NCBI GenBank assembly: GCA_025617745.1 | Contig: CM046869.1 | Location: 1,510,823 to 1,574,822 of the forward strand | Source: Heliocidaris erythrogramma | Lineage: Eukaryota; Echinodermata; Echinoidea; Camarodonta; Echinometridae | Direction of reading: 5' to 3' | Length of the DNA stretch: 64,000 bases | Shown here: one piece after another, positions 19,701-31,030 of the stretch | Position numbering within the stretch: position 1 is the stretch's first letter | Layout of the letters: the number at the start of each line of letters is the position of its first letter | The notes under the pieces: generated by a model | Seen by the model: the letters and a program-made list of their open reading frames with translations, nothing else | Told to the model about the DNA's origin: nothing | Databases searched by the model: none | Made by a program: the position numbers and the translations under genes

Positions 19701-22700
19701 GTCTGTCTCGTTAACTTCTCCTCCATTGTTTACTATGTATTCAACAACATTCAGATGACCGAAGTATGATGCTTGATGAAGAGGTGTTCCATCCTTACTG
19801 GGTTCACTAAGGTTTGCTCCTTTATCCACGAGATACTCGACAATATCCAGATGGCCTTTTTGTGCAGCAATATGAAGAGGTGTACGGCCTTTATTATCAC
19901 TATTATGTATACATGCCCCTAAACTATGAAGATATCTAACAATGTTTAGGCAACCAGAGAATGAAGCCCAGTGAAGAGGGTTAAACCCAGCATCGTCTGC
20001 CTTATTCATGTCTGCTCCTTTCTCCACTAGATGCTGAACGATATCAAGATGACCATTTTGGGATGCTAAGTGAAGAGATGTAAATCCATCATTGTCTGTC
20101 TTATCAATGTCTGCTCCTTTCTCCACTAGATGTTGAACGATATCCAGATGACCTTTTTTTGAAGCCAAGTGAAGAGGTGTCAATCCATCAATGGTTGGTT
20201 TATTCATGTCTACTCCTTTATTCACGAGATATTGAACGATATCAAGATGACCATTTTGGGATTGCAAGTGAAGAGAAGTCAATCCATCATTGTCTGTCCT
20301 ATTAATGTCTGCTCCTTTCTCTACTAGATGTTGAACGATATCAAGATGACCATTTTGGGATGCTAAGTGAAGAGATGTTAATCCATCATTGTCTGTCTTA
20401 TCAATGTCTGCTCCTTTACTCACAAGATGTTGAACGATATCAAGATGACCTTTTCTAGAAGACAACTGAAGAGGAACCCTACCATTATAGTCAATCTCGT
20501 TAACTTCTCCTCCATTGTTTACTATGTATTCAACAACATTAAGATGACCGAAGTATGATGCTTGATGAAGTGGTGTTCCATCCTCACTAAGTTCACTAAT
20601 GTGTGCTCCTTTATCCACTAGAAACTCGACAATATCCAGATGGCCATGTTGTGCAGCAAAATGAAGAGGTGTACGGCCTCTATTTTCACTATTATGTATA
20701 CATGCCCCTAAACTATGAAGATATCTAACAATGTTTAGGTAACCACGGATTGAAGCCCAGTGAAGAGGGTTAATCCCAGCATCGTCTGCCTTATTCATGT
20801 CTGCTCCTTTCTCCACTAGATACTGAACTATATCAAGATGCCCTTTTTTTGAAGCCAAGTGAAGAGGTGTCAATCCATCATTGGTTGGTTTATTCATGTC
20901 TGCTCCTTTACTCACGAGATATTGAACGATATCAAGATGACCATTTTGGGATGCCAAGTGAAGAGGAACCCAACCATTATAGTCTGTCTCGTTAACTTCT
21001 CCTCCATTGTTTACTATGTATTCAACAACATTCAGATGACCGAAGTATGATGCTTGATGAAGAGGTGTTCCTTCCTTACTGTGTCCACTAAGGTTTGCTC
21101 CTTTATCCACTAGATACTCGACAATATCCAGATGGCCTTGTTGTGCAGCAAAATGAAGAGGTGTACGGCCTATATTATCACTATTATGTATACATGCCCC
21201 TAAACTATGAAGATATCTAACAATGTTTAGGTAACCAGAGAATGAAGCCCTGTGAAGAGGGTTAAACCCAGCATCGTCTGCCTTATTCATGTCTGCTCCT
21301 TTCTCCACTAGATACTGAACTATATTCAGATGACCGTTTTCTGAAGCCGAGTGAAGAGATGTCCATCCATCATTGTCTGTCTTATCAATGTCTGCTCCTT
21401 TCTCCACTAGATGTTGAACGATATCAAGATGACCATTTCGGGATGCCAAGTGAAGAGGTGTTAATCCACCATTGTCTGCCTTATTCATGTCTGCTCCTTT
21501 CCTCACGAGATATTGAACGATATCAAGATGACCATTTCTTGAAGCCAAGTGAAGAGGTGTCAATCCATCATTGGTTGGTTTATTCATGTCTGCTCCTTTA
21601 CTCACGAGATATTGAACGATATCAAGATGACCTTCTCTTGAAGAAAACTGAAGAGGAACCCAACCATTATAGTCAGTCTCGTTAACTTCTCCTCCATTGT
21701 TTACTATGTATTCAACAACATTCAGATGACCGAAGTATGATGCTTGATGAAGAGGTGTTCCATCCTTACTAAGTTCACTAGGGTTTGCTCCTTTATCCGC
21801 TAGATACTCGACAATATCCAGATGGCCATGTTGGGCAGCAAAATGAAGAGGTGTACGGCCTCTATTATCACTATTATATATACATGCCCCTAAACTATGA
21901 AGATATCTAACAATGTTTAGGCAACCAGAGACTGAAGCCCAGTGAAGAGTGTTAATCCCAGCATCGTCTGCCTTATTCATGTCTGCTCCTTTCTCCACTA
22001 GATACTGAACTATATTAAAATGACCATTTTGGGATGCCAAGTGAAGAGATGTTAATCCAGTAGTGGTTTGTTTATCCGTGTCTACTCCTTTATTCACGAG
22101 ATATTGAACGATATCAAGATGACCTTTTTGTGATGCCAAGTGGAGAGAAGTTAATCCATCATTATCTGTCTTATCAATGTCTGTTCCTTTATTCACGAGA
22201 TATTGAACGATATCAAGATGACCATTTTGTGATGCCAAGTGGAGAGAAGTTAATCCATCATTGTCTGTCTTATCAATGTCTGTTCCTTTATTCACGAGAT
22301 ATTGAACGATATCAAGATGACCATTTTGTGATGCCAAGTGGAGAGAAGTTAATCCATCATTGTCTGTCTTATCAATGTCTGTTCCTTTATTCACGAGATA
22401 TTGAACGATATCAAGATGACCATTTTGGGATGCCAAGTGAAGAGATGTCAATCCATCATTGTCTGTCTTATCAATGTCTCCTCCTTTATTCACAAGATAT
22501 TGAACGATATCAAGATGACCATTTTGTGATGCCAAGTGGAGAGATGTTAATCCATCATTGTCTGTCTTATCAATGTATGTTCCTTTATTCACGAGATATT
22601 GAACGATATCAAGATGACCATTTTGGGATGCCAAGTGAAGAGATGTTAATCCATCATTGTCTGTCTTATCAATGTCTCCTTCTTTATTCAAAAGATACTG

Positions 22701-22916
22701 AACGATATCCAAATGACATTTTTCTGAAGCCAAGTGAAGAGGTGTCGATCCGTCATTGTCTGTCTTATCAATATCTGCTCCTTTCTCCACTAGATCTTTA
22801 ACGATTTTCAAATGACCTTCTTGTGAAGCCTTGTGAAGAGTTGTCAATCTAGCATTGTCTGTCTTTTCCATGTCTACTTCATTATCCACGATTTCCAAAT
22901 GACTTTTACAGATTTT
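13707..22916 (-). CDS. Giant ankyrin-repeat exon (about 93 repeats)
   Basis: This is a single open frame of about 3,070 codons, almost entirely 33-residue ankyrin repeats of the form GLTSLHLASQNGHLDIVQYL. The TPLH and GHLDIV signatures are intact nearly throughout. A 32-residue variant (GTPLHQASYFGHLNVVEYIV) recurs 12 times. The first seven or eight repeats after the N-terminus are almost identical 99-bp units, while the last few near 13,750-14,000 are diverged. No in-frame ATG lies at the start (the frame opens with TTG); TTTGAAGCAG just upstream of 22916 is a plausible splice acceptor, so the exon is probably internal. The 3' end is a CAG/GTCAGT donor. No signal peptide, membrane segment or catalytic domain is seen. 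Ankyrin solenoids bind proteins; the partner and function are unknown. Confidence 0.88.
16240..22030 (-). repeat. Higher-order repeats of 1,872 and 1,971 bp inside the ankyrin exon
   Basis: Blocks beginning near 17016, 18987 and 20859 are nearly identical, as are those at 17516, 19487 and 21359. Spacings are 1,971 and 1,872 bp, differing by exactly 99 bp (one 33-residue repeat). 1,872 bp equals sixteen 33-residue plus three 32-residue repeats. The array is therefore built of multi-repeat cassettes duplicated as blocks. Confidence 0.8.
22130..22800 (-). repeat. Near-perfect 99-bp tandem ankyrin units
   Basis: About seven consecutive 99-bp units encode DKTDNDGLTSLHLASQNGH with few substitutions. 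This is the most homogeneous block of the exon and suggests recent unequal exchange or slippage. Confidence 0.85.
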
Positions 22917-23222
22917 CTGCTTCAAACCGAAAAATATTCCATGAAACTATACTTGAATAGTCGCATAAACTTATTTCCACATCTGTTGCTAAAACTTTTT
23001 CTGCCAAATGGATATTACACATATTGACCAGACTAAGCGAATTGTTCTATAAATCGTTGGTTTACTGATGCAAAGATCGGGAAATGGTAGTTTTGACTGA
23101 GGCTTCTGCTGTACTGCATGTATAAGGCGTATACAAACTTATGTATACATTTCTACGTTGATCTTTTTCTTTATGAATGAGGACTTTGTACTTTGCACTA
23201 GTTTACAATTAAGGAGTTTTTG
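22917..23222. other. Region upstream of the giant exon
   Basis: Probable intron sequence on the minus strand. No upstream coding exon was recognised. Confidence 0.4.
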
Positions 23223-23487
23223 GATGTGTCGACTAGAACGCCGTCCTCGATCCTCCTAGCGACAATGGACTGCTTTGTGCTGACTGCATACAAAGTAGGT
23301 GAAGCATGAAGCTAACAATAGGTGAAGAGTTCACGTTTTAGAGGAGACGGCAAAACCATGTTTGACGCGTTCTCGATCTGACTAGTGGACGAGGGAGAAG
23401 CCAGTGCACAAAGCGCGGTATGCAGCTAACACAAAGCAGTCCATTGTAGCTGGGAGAATCTAGAACGGCTTTCAAGTCGACACATTC
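23223..23487. mobile_element. Foldback/MITE-like element, 265 bp
   Basis: The first and last approximately 70 bp are imperfect inverted repeats sharing ATGTGTCGACT, GCCGT and ACAATGGACTGCTTTGTG. The remaining centre is about 120 bp and has no ORF. Confidence 0.65.
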
Positions 23488-25466
23488 GTAATCTCACTAA
23501 TAATGCACTGTTGATTGTGTGTTAGGCCCGGCCCCACTGAGTATTATTTAGGGTACGCGTATGCTTGTTCCCTCCCTTTGAAAGCATCCCCCCCCCCTAT
23601 CTCAGGGCTGCCAAAATTTCTGAACCCCCTATCGCGGGCTTTGCGCGGGCTTTTCCTGCCTTGGAGACCCCCCTAAATTCAGAACACTGCCCAATGTACC
23701 CCCTATCTCAGGTGAGCTCTCATTCCAACCCCATTATCTCAGGACAGACACCAACCCCTCCCAAGTAAAGTCCGTACTATATCGAGTCGAGGGAGGACTG
23801 GGTGGGACTGGGGGCCAGTTTTTCTACTTTTCAAAATGAAATAATCCTGGCTGAATGAGCTATCAAAACTAGCAGGAATTTCAGGAATTTGATCCTGGGA
23901 TTTGATCAATTTTTCAAGATATTTCATAACCCCCCTTTTTTAATTTCTCAGGTGTCGAAGAGAGAGAGAGAGAGAGAGAGAGAAAGAAAAACACCCCCTT
24001 TTTAATGAAATCTCTGGGTGAAAGATAAACCCCCCCCCCCTTTTTTTTTTTACAATTCACGGACCGGATTGTGTCGCCCAAAAAGTACCCATCGACCGAG
24101 TAGATTTAAGTCAGGAATCTGAAACTTAAAAGTTAACGTTAAGACAAGTCTCGGTGAAGTTAACATAGTCTAACGTTAGAGTAGGCTAAGAATAAGTTAG
24201 ACTAGACCTAACGTTATTTCTAACAAAGTTAGCGAGATCTAGATAGATCTAGTTAGATCTAAATTACAGTTAACTTAACCCCTACCGTGCCACCCATTCT
24301 GTACATTCCCCCCTTGTCTGGCCACCCAAAAAAGGCAAAGTCAGACTTTAACCTTCATGCATGTTTATCACCATTTTATCATACCTTCTCTTCATCCTAC
24401 ACAATTAATTTCTACACAAAATATATTCTCTAATATATATGCTTTCAATGAAAACATTAAAAGCAATTCATTTTCCACCCCTAAATTCACAAACTAAATG
24501 ATATAAAAATCTTACTTTTTGAGGTCAAAACTCTCATTTTCTTCTCTATTCATACATGTAAAACCTATTGACCCATTTCAGAGCACGAATAATAGGAATG
24601 TTCCATTCAGGAAAAATAGGGGTGTTGCATTAGCAAGTTCATTGGACCAATCCAAGTGAAAAATAGGGGTTCTGTCAGAAATGTACAGAGGGGCTAGCAT
24701 TACAAAAAATACGAAGAATAAATTATTAGGATGATACCATGTTCCCTACAAAATATATTGTACAGTTTTACAGTCCATTTTGAAAATGCATTCAAATTGA
24801 TCACCATTCAGGGAGGTATTACAGGGAGATAATCTCAGCTGAGAGCTTTCTGTTCATAGTGTCTGGACTTGAATGTGTCTTTTCTTTGACAAAAAGTCTT
24901 TGCAGAACCCTGCCTCTTTGTCCTATTACATAACGCTCCTTTGTTCAATTTCCTGTCGTAGAAATGCCTATAGGATGGAGTTTTTGTATTATAAGCCCAG
25001 GATACTTTCTGTTATGTATTTACTACATTGTGATCACAGCTTGTATAAAAGTAGGAGAGTGGGATTATAATGTACGTGTACATTCCAAGTAATATACATG
25101 TAAAGGACCTTTACTGGGCCCAGCGACGTGTAATGCATTCTGGGATATGTTTTCCGCGCGCGCGAGCAGTATATTATGCCTTCGTGATCTGACTTTTTAC
25201 CAAGAAATCACGTTTTCCCACTTAATTCGAATGTAACCCCATATCAAACTGACTCGAAATCGTACGTTTATAAAACAATGAAGCTTTTCATGTATTTAGA
25301 AAACTACAATATTTTGGCAATAATTTGACATTTGGTGTTAAATATGATGATAGTTGGCGGGCGGCAGATGCCGTCATACTTTTCAAGTTAGTATATTAGT
25401 TACACAATTTGAAGAGAGAGTAAGATAGAGCGAGAGAGATCCATTTTGTGCAGGAACTTTAAGATA
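23488..25466. other. Non-coding spacer with low-complexity runs
   Basis: It contains C runs at 23587 and 24031, a GA microsatellite at 23961-23983 and a GTTAGAC/TCTAGAT-rich stretch at 24130-24270. No gene or element with termini was recognised. Confidence 0.5.
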
Positions 25467-25644
25467 GGGTAAAACCGGGGTAATATGGAACCTTAAGCAA
25501 TTTGGTCAGTTCATAAGAAACTGTTCAATAATCAGAGGTTATAATAATGAAGTAACAGATGTTAGATACATTTACACGATACACCATCACATATCCACCC
25601 ATCTCCAGGTAAATAAGGACTACAGGCTTGCAATTATTTTTATT

Positions 25645-25740
25645 TTAGGGTGTCCATATTACCCCTGGTGGTTGGGAATATGGACATGTGTGTCCGTATT
25701 ACCCCAACATGGGTGTCCATATTACCCATTTCCTCAAAAT
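25645..25740. repeat. Subterminal repeats of the pogo-like element
   Basis: Three copies of a GTGTCCATATTACCC-type word within 90 bp, one inverted (GGGAATATGGACA). The right end carries GTGTCCATATTGCCATGGGT and TGTCAAATATTACCCC. They may be transposase-binding sites. Confidence 0.6.
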
Positions 25741-27485
25741 GTGTGCACATGCTACGCATTATACTTGTTTCTTAAAATTGTGATTGTACTAGTCGAGTCT
25801 TCATTAGTACCGGGTACCAATTTTAACATAATGCACTGAACTCTTTGGGGTTTTTTTTCCAAATCTTTAATAAGGCTTAACTTTGAATGCAGTTTTGGTG
25901 AAAAGCACACAAAATCAAACAGTTCCATTATCACAATTATTGTCTGAACTATCAATTCAACACGGTCTTAACTTTTCAGTCTTTATCATGATAAATAACT
26001 ATTGGGGTGTCCCTTTTACATACCTTAGAGTAAATACAATTAATATGACGTATTTGGGAACATTTAGGAACCTCCCTCAAAATATATGTCATTAAATTGA
26101 CGTTTTATGGAATTATATGACTGTAAACATATATCTATATATTGTGCAACTGCCTAAGGCTCTTTTAATTCAGTGAATTTTGTTTCTATGAAATCTGAAA
26201 TTTTCTACAGCAAAAAAAATGTGCGTTTAATGTGTAGAAGTATTTTTTTTCGGTAATTGAATTCTTGAAGTAGGCCTACTTTTAACTATAAAAATGAACA
26301 TGCACAGCCTACAAAATAGTTCTGTGGCTTATAAAATACGAGTTGGGAAGATTTGGAAAGGGCAGGCCCGTAGCCAGGGTTTCTAAAGCGGTGGGTCGTT
26401 TTTGGCAAAAGTGGACCTTTTTGTCATAATCAATACGTTCGGCAGGTCCTAGCTAGGGGTCCGACTAAAGGTGTGTGTGGGGTTTTTTTCATGAAAAAGC
26501 GGACCTCAGCCCAAGAAGGGGGGGGGGGGGGTGGGGACCTGAAGGGACATACTACATGTAATCGTATCACTAATGCAACTTACTATTATTTCAAATTGTT
26601 AGATTTTTAATTTATTGTTTGGCAGCAACAATGTAGAAACCTCAGAAAAATGTACATTTTAGATGAAAAGGGTTACTCAACCTTAAATGTCAATAGGACA
26701 TAAATAAACAATTGCTTCTGAAAACAAACTTCCACTCTAATTGTCAAAATGACGTGTTAACCAATAACAACACTACATAACATATATGCAAGATTATGAG
26801 GTATAGGCATGTATATTATAGTACAGCGGAGCGGAAATCGTATTACGATACTGAATATAACGGATAAAGCTAAAATCAGCAACATTTGAACTTGACATTG
26901 GGATATAACATTAAGAAAAAAACAAACTAATACACCTTTAGTAAAACAGATACTCCACCTTAAATGTCCAAATGGCATATAAACATCCATTTTCTATAAA
27001 GACAATTAGAATTAGTCCACTTAAAAATTTTACTATTAACCAACGAGACCAATGCAACACCATGATCGTGCAAGTGCGGTGCATGGTGTTGGGGAGGCAC
27101 GTTTGAGTCACAATACGGAATGTAAATGAATTATATTTGTTACAATTTTTCATGTCGACGTACAGAGGTCATGAATAATAGAATTATTTGAACGAGTTTC
27201 ACAAATACATCATTTTATTACTTCCCACCAATACTATGTAAACCGAGTCGCTTTCAAGGTCATTCCTGTGGAATTACAAATAATCAGCAAATACAAGGCC
27301 TAATTACCTTTTTTGTCAATGAAAAAGGTTCAATATATGAATATTGAATTCAGCTTGTATATTAATTTCGATCTTTTTGTATATAATTTGTATAGTATTA
27401 ACACAGCCTGATTCAAAAGTTGTAACGGTTATGTTTCTCATTTTATTAAATGAAATACTTTCAATATGGCACGAAAAAGAGACAT

Positions 27486-27523
27486 GATAACGAAGCTTTT
27501 CGACCTGCACTCATCAGGTTATC
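27486..27523 (-). ncRNA. Candidate hammerhead ribozyme, left-arm copy
   Basis: Exact inverted copy of the 28947-28984 motif, in sense orientation relative to the minus-strand PLE coding segment and downstream of its stop codon. Confidence 0.58.
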
Positions 27524-27601
27524 ACGCAGGTATATAACAAATTACTTGAAATCAACTATATTATACTCGGTGAACCCGGACGCAACCTAGACGCCGTAAT
27601 T

Positions 27602-28606
27602 TCAGAACAATCGCAAAGCTTGGACGAACTCCTTTTGTCTGCACAGAAGAGGTTCATGCGATTGAATGTAAGCATCTTCCAGAAAGCGTAAATGCGCTGA
27701 GCTTCTGGCCCGGGACATAATTGAGAATTGATCGTGGGCATAGCTTTGTGCGCAAGCTGGATTGTTCAGCAAGTGGAGACCAATCGCTGAATCGCATTTG
27801 GCTATCTTTGGTCTGTTAGCGTGCATTTCAGATTTGCAGGCACGGACGGGCTGCGTGCGCTGATTGGTTGTACGGTTCCGAATAATCGAGGGGATGTGTT
27901 GTTTAATGCGATCAGCCAACCGCTGAGAAGTACGGCCCACGTACCTGGCATCGCACCGGCACTGAAATTGATAAATAACATTACTCAAGTGGGGGGTGGG
28001 TAGTACATCCTTGCTAGTTGACGGTAGCATCCTGTGTGTAGAAAACACAATGCGTGTCGAAACCGCGTAATAGCAACGTGACACTGCGTGTTTGATCTGA
28101 CTGGCGTATTTGTCAGATACCTTACCCCTCCAGGGTAGTTTGAGATACACGGGGCATTTGGCAGGTCCAAATCTGGTGTCAGATTTGGATTGTGCCTCCA
28201 GCGTCCGTGTTATGGTGCGAGATATAACATGCTCAGGGTAACCATTGTCAAGGAGAATAGTTTTGATTTTCGCGATTTCGGGAGCTAATTTGCACGCAGA
28301 GCAAATCCTAAGGGCGCGGCACACTAAGTTTCTAATGAGCCCAATCTTGTATGAAGTTGCACTGTACGAGTCCCACCTCGTGTATTGCCCGGTGAATGTG
28401 GGCTTGCGGTAGACGGAAGTGATGAATTTCCCATCACTTCTCTCAACGAGAACGTCGAGAAATGGGAGCGCATTGGACAGTTCAATTTCACATGTGAATT
28501 TTAGCGCGGGATGGAGCCGGTTCAGTTGTGTAAGGAAAACCTCACAGCGGTTGGCTGATCGCATTAAACAACACATCCCCTCGATTATTCGGAACCGTAC
28601 AACCAA
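27602..28606 (-). pseudogene. PLE RT-thumb plus GIY-YIG open frame, 5' truncated
   Basis: The frame is 334 codons and open. Genuine PLE sequence begins near codon 21 (EVFLTQLNRLHPALKF). It continues through LPFLDVLVERSDGKFITSVY, RKPTFTGQYTRWDSYS and a GIY-YIG domain (VIYQFQCRCDARYVGRTSQR), ending RQKEFVQALRLF. The first 20 residues are antisense read-through of the inverted right arm (28545-28606) and not natural protein. The RT palm with its catalytic Asp residues is missing. The nuclease half is intact as a frame, but the copy cannot replicate alone. Confidence 0.85.
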
Positions 28607-29009
28607 TCAGCGCACGCAGCCCGTCCGTGCCTGCAAATCTGAAATGCACGCTAACAGACCAAAGATAGCCAAATGCGATTCAGCGATTGGTCTCCACTTG
28701 CTGAACAATCCAGCTTGCGCACAAAGCTATGCCGACGATCAATTCTCAATTATGTCCCGGGCCAGAAGCTCAGCGCATTTACGCTTTCTGGAAGCTGCTT
28801 ACATTCAATCGCATGAACCTCTTCTGTGCAGACAAAAGGAGTTCGTCCAAGCTTTGCGATTGTTCTGAAATTACGGCGTCTAGGTTGCGTCCGGGTTCAC
28901 CGAGTATAATATAGTTGATTTCAAGTAATTTGTTATATACCTGCGTGATAACCTGATGAGTGCAGGTCGAAAAGCTTCGTTATCATGTCTCTTTTTCGTG
29001 CCATATTGA
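28545..29009 (+). repeat. PLE right inverted arm (antisense GIY-YIG copy)
   Basis: Inverted duplicate of 27461-27925. On the plus strand it reads the same nuclease end (SQRLADRIKQHIPSIIRNRT to the RLF terminus) with few replacements, for example ADDQF for AHDQF and LEAAY for LEDAY. Confidence 0.9.
28947..28984 (+). ncRNA. Candidate hammerhead ribozyme in PLE right arm
   Basis: The order is GATAAC (stem I 5'), CTGATGA (canonical core), GTGCAGGTC, GAAA, AGCTTC, GTTATC (stem I 3', exact complement). The palindrome AAGCTT would be stem III, leaving C as residue 17, the usual cleavage nucleotide. Stem II offers only a closing G-C pair, but GCAGG in its loop complements CCTGC at 28940-28944, which may be a tertiary contact. 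Hammerheads are known in PLE terminal repeats; activity here is untested. Confidence 0.6.
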
Positions 29010-29149
29010 AATTTTGCAGTACCAAGAAATTATTTGTAAATGAAATACAGTGAAGATATCTTATGCTACATATACAAAATTGACATAACATTTTTGCACA
29101 CCATCAAACTACCAAATGATACACAAGTCATGATAAAATAACCTAATAC

Positions 29150-30390
29150 AATTAAGACATGCTATATATGATGACATAGACTGTAAACATAGTAGTCAAA
29201 GTAGCCATAAACACATTAGGCCTGAATGGGTTAATGCCGCTTTTTCGGAAGCCACTTAGAGCAGTACTCATGGTCGCCGCCTTGCTGTATGCCAGGTCAA
29301 GCAACTCAGGAACCTGGAACTCAGTAATTATCCGTCCGGGATGCGTACGAAGCCATGTTTGGGCCTCTTTGTTGTAGAAGGCATTGAAGCTCTTGAAGAA
29401 TGATACATCTAATGGCTGTAGCTTATGGGTGCATTTCGAAGGAAGTGACAGGAGGAGAACATTGTTTTCCTGTGCCTTGAATATGAGGTTAAGGTTATTT
29501 GTATGAGATTTGTGACCATCAAACATGAGAAGTGTTGGCTCTGGTCTTGATTTAGGCTGCACACATTTGAGAAAGTGATCGAACCACACCATAAATAGAT
29601 CTTCATTGTTCCAACCACTTTTGTTTGCTACTCCTAAGGCACTGGGCATCGCCTTGTCCATTAGGTCTGGCTTCATTCTGACTCTGGGAAAAATCAGCAT
29701 GGGTGGTATGTAGTGGCCTGTTGCGCTAACGCAACACAAAGAGGTTACATTTTTTCCCCTTTCAACAATAGTTACTGCACCAACACACCTTTTGCCTTTC
29801 ATTGCCACAACTTTGGAAGGCTTGTGGACAACGGTATACCGGGATTCGTCACCGTTTTAAATGTTCATCTCTGGTACAACCCTTTTAACTTCTTTAAACA
29901 AATAGATTCTAGGGTATCTAAAAAATGGTCCACTTTAGTTTTGTTGAATCCAGTAGGACGGCCATTGACGTTGCCTCAGGTACTCTAATTGACAAATCAG
30001 AATGTCTTCGTAGAAATTGGTGCCCAGTCAGGACCTGCCATTCTTTCTTCTTTATTGAACGGATGCGTAATCTCGTTTTGTTCACAGAACTGGTACACCA
30101 AATGTCTGATGTTCACCAAAGTTAACCCGAAGAGTCTCCGCTCCATATCCAAAATAACTTCAACTAGTTCATTCTCCTGTCTTTCCGTGGGTACAGGATT
30201 CCTGCCCAGTTTTTGCGTAATTTTTACTCCTCGCTGGACACATTCAACATGACGTCGAAGAGTTTACCTTGGAATAGCATAATTTCTTGATGCCCTTTTC
30301 AAAGTTATGCCACTTATAACAGCATTTGCTGCTGCTTTCTATGTCCCAAGTTGCCCGAAGGTGTTGTACCTCACGATGTCGCACCATCTG
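29150..30390 (-). pseudogene. Pogo/Tigger-like DDE transposase, broken
   Basis: The N-terminal part (30260-29950) reads LGRNPVPTERQENELVEVIL and THPFNKEERMAGPDW. A stretch with several stops and frame changes follows, with GFNKTKVDHFL near 29940. The catalytic domain is open from 29808 to 29152: the region before it holds the first acidic box in a shifted frame. TLLMFDGHKSH supplies the second Asp and KLQPLDVSFFKSF the third. The motif series matches pogo-type DDE transposases that move elements with TA targets. At least two frame disruptions separate the halves, so no active enzyme is made. Confidence 0.82.
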
Positions 30391-31030
30391 CAGTTATGAA
30401 AAAAAGGATGAGTAATGAGTGTTCAGGTATTTAAAATCTTGAAATCAATCAAGGCACCGGTTATCATTGACTTTGTAGCGTACTTATTGATAGATGTTCA
30501 GGCCTATTTGTTGTTGCTATTTTAAGTTTCAGTTTAAGGTTAATGAAGATCGTCTCATCAAATGCAATTTTAAAATACATTCTAGTAAGACTACTATTCA
30601 AAATTACTTTTGAAGCTAGTGCCTACAGTCGTGAGGCAGGGTCCCACTCTCAGAGGCGAACAACAAAAAGAAAAAAAAAAGAAAAGATAATATTAACTAC
30701 AACAATATTTGATCCCAACAATATATGCCTTACTAGTTATGCCTCTGGTTCTATACTTAGTAGGCCTACTTGCCCAATCATGCACCCAAACATATAGCCA
30801 AGCTATACATGTTTATACATCATGCTCACAAAATAAGAGAAATTGGGAATTCTTATAGCATAAATATTTACCGTTCTATCCAGGGATGTCGCTGGCCATG
30901 AAACTTCGGACCATTCACAAGTCTCGTACTTCAACAGGAGGCATAGTTTCCGCATGCTAAGTAGCGTGGTTTCGTGATACGTGGTGTGTCCATATTGCCA
31001 TGGGTGTCAAATATTACCCCGCTTTACGCC

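Larger units (their letters stand above)
27461..29009 (-). mobile_element. Penelope-like element with 465-bp inverted arms
   Basis: Arms at 27461-27925 and 28545-29009 are equal in length and almost identical in inverted orientation, with only a few substitutions. They include the whole GIY-YIG coding end of the element. Between them is 620 bp of RT-thumb coding sequence on the minus strand. The element is 5' truncated and carries an inverted copy of its own 3' end at the truncated side. Confidence 0.85.
25467..31030 (-). mobile_element. Pogo-like DNA transposon, decayed, invaded by a PLE
   Basis: The left end GGGTAAAACCGGGGTAATAT (25467 on) matches the reverse complement of the right end GGCGTAAAGCGGGGTAATAT (up to 31030). 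TA lies on both outer sides (25465-25466 and 31031-31032), as expected for the pogo/mariner target. Subterminal copies of GTGTCCATATTACCC lie at 25650-25735 (three, mixed orientation) and 30985-31020. A minus-strand transposase remnant is at 29150-30390. The PLE at 27461-29009 is inserted between the left end and the transposase. The outline is inferred from the ends; no empty site was available. Confidence 0.7.

Noticed and set aside
15456-22801. Plus-strand open frames of 63-223 codons inside the ankyrin exon
   Set aside because: They are antisense shadows of the ankyrin repeats, with the same 33-residue period, and have no independent support.
13707-22925. Start of the ankyrin protein at 22925
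   Set aside because: The first codon of the open frame is TTG and an acceptor-like AG lies just inside, so the frame most likely begins within an exon preceded by an intron.
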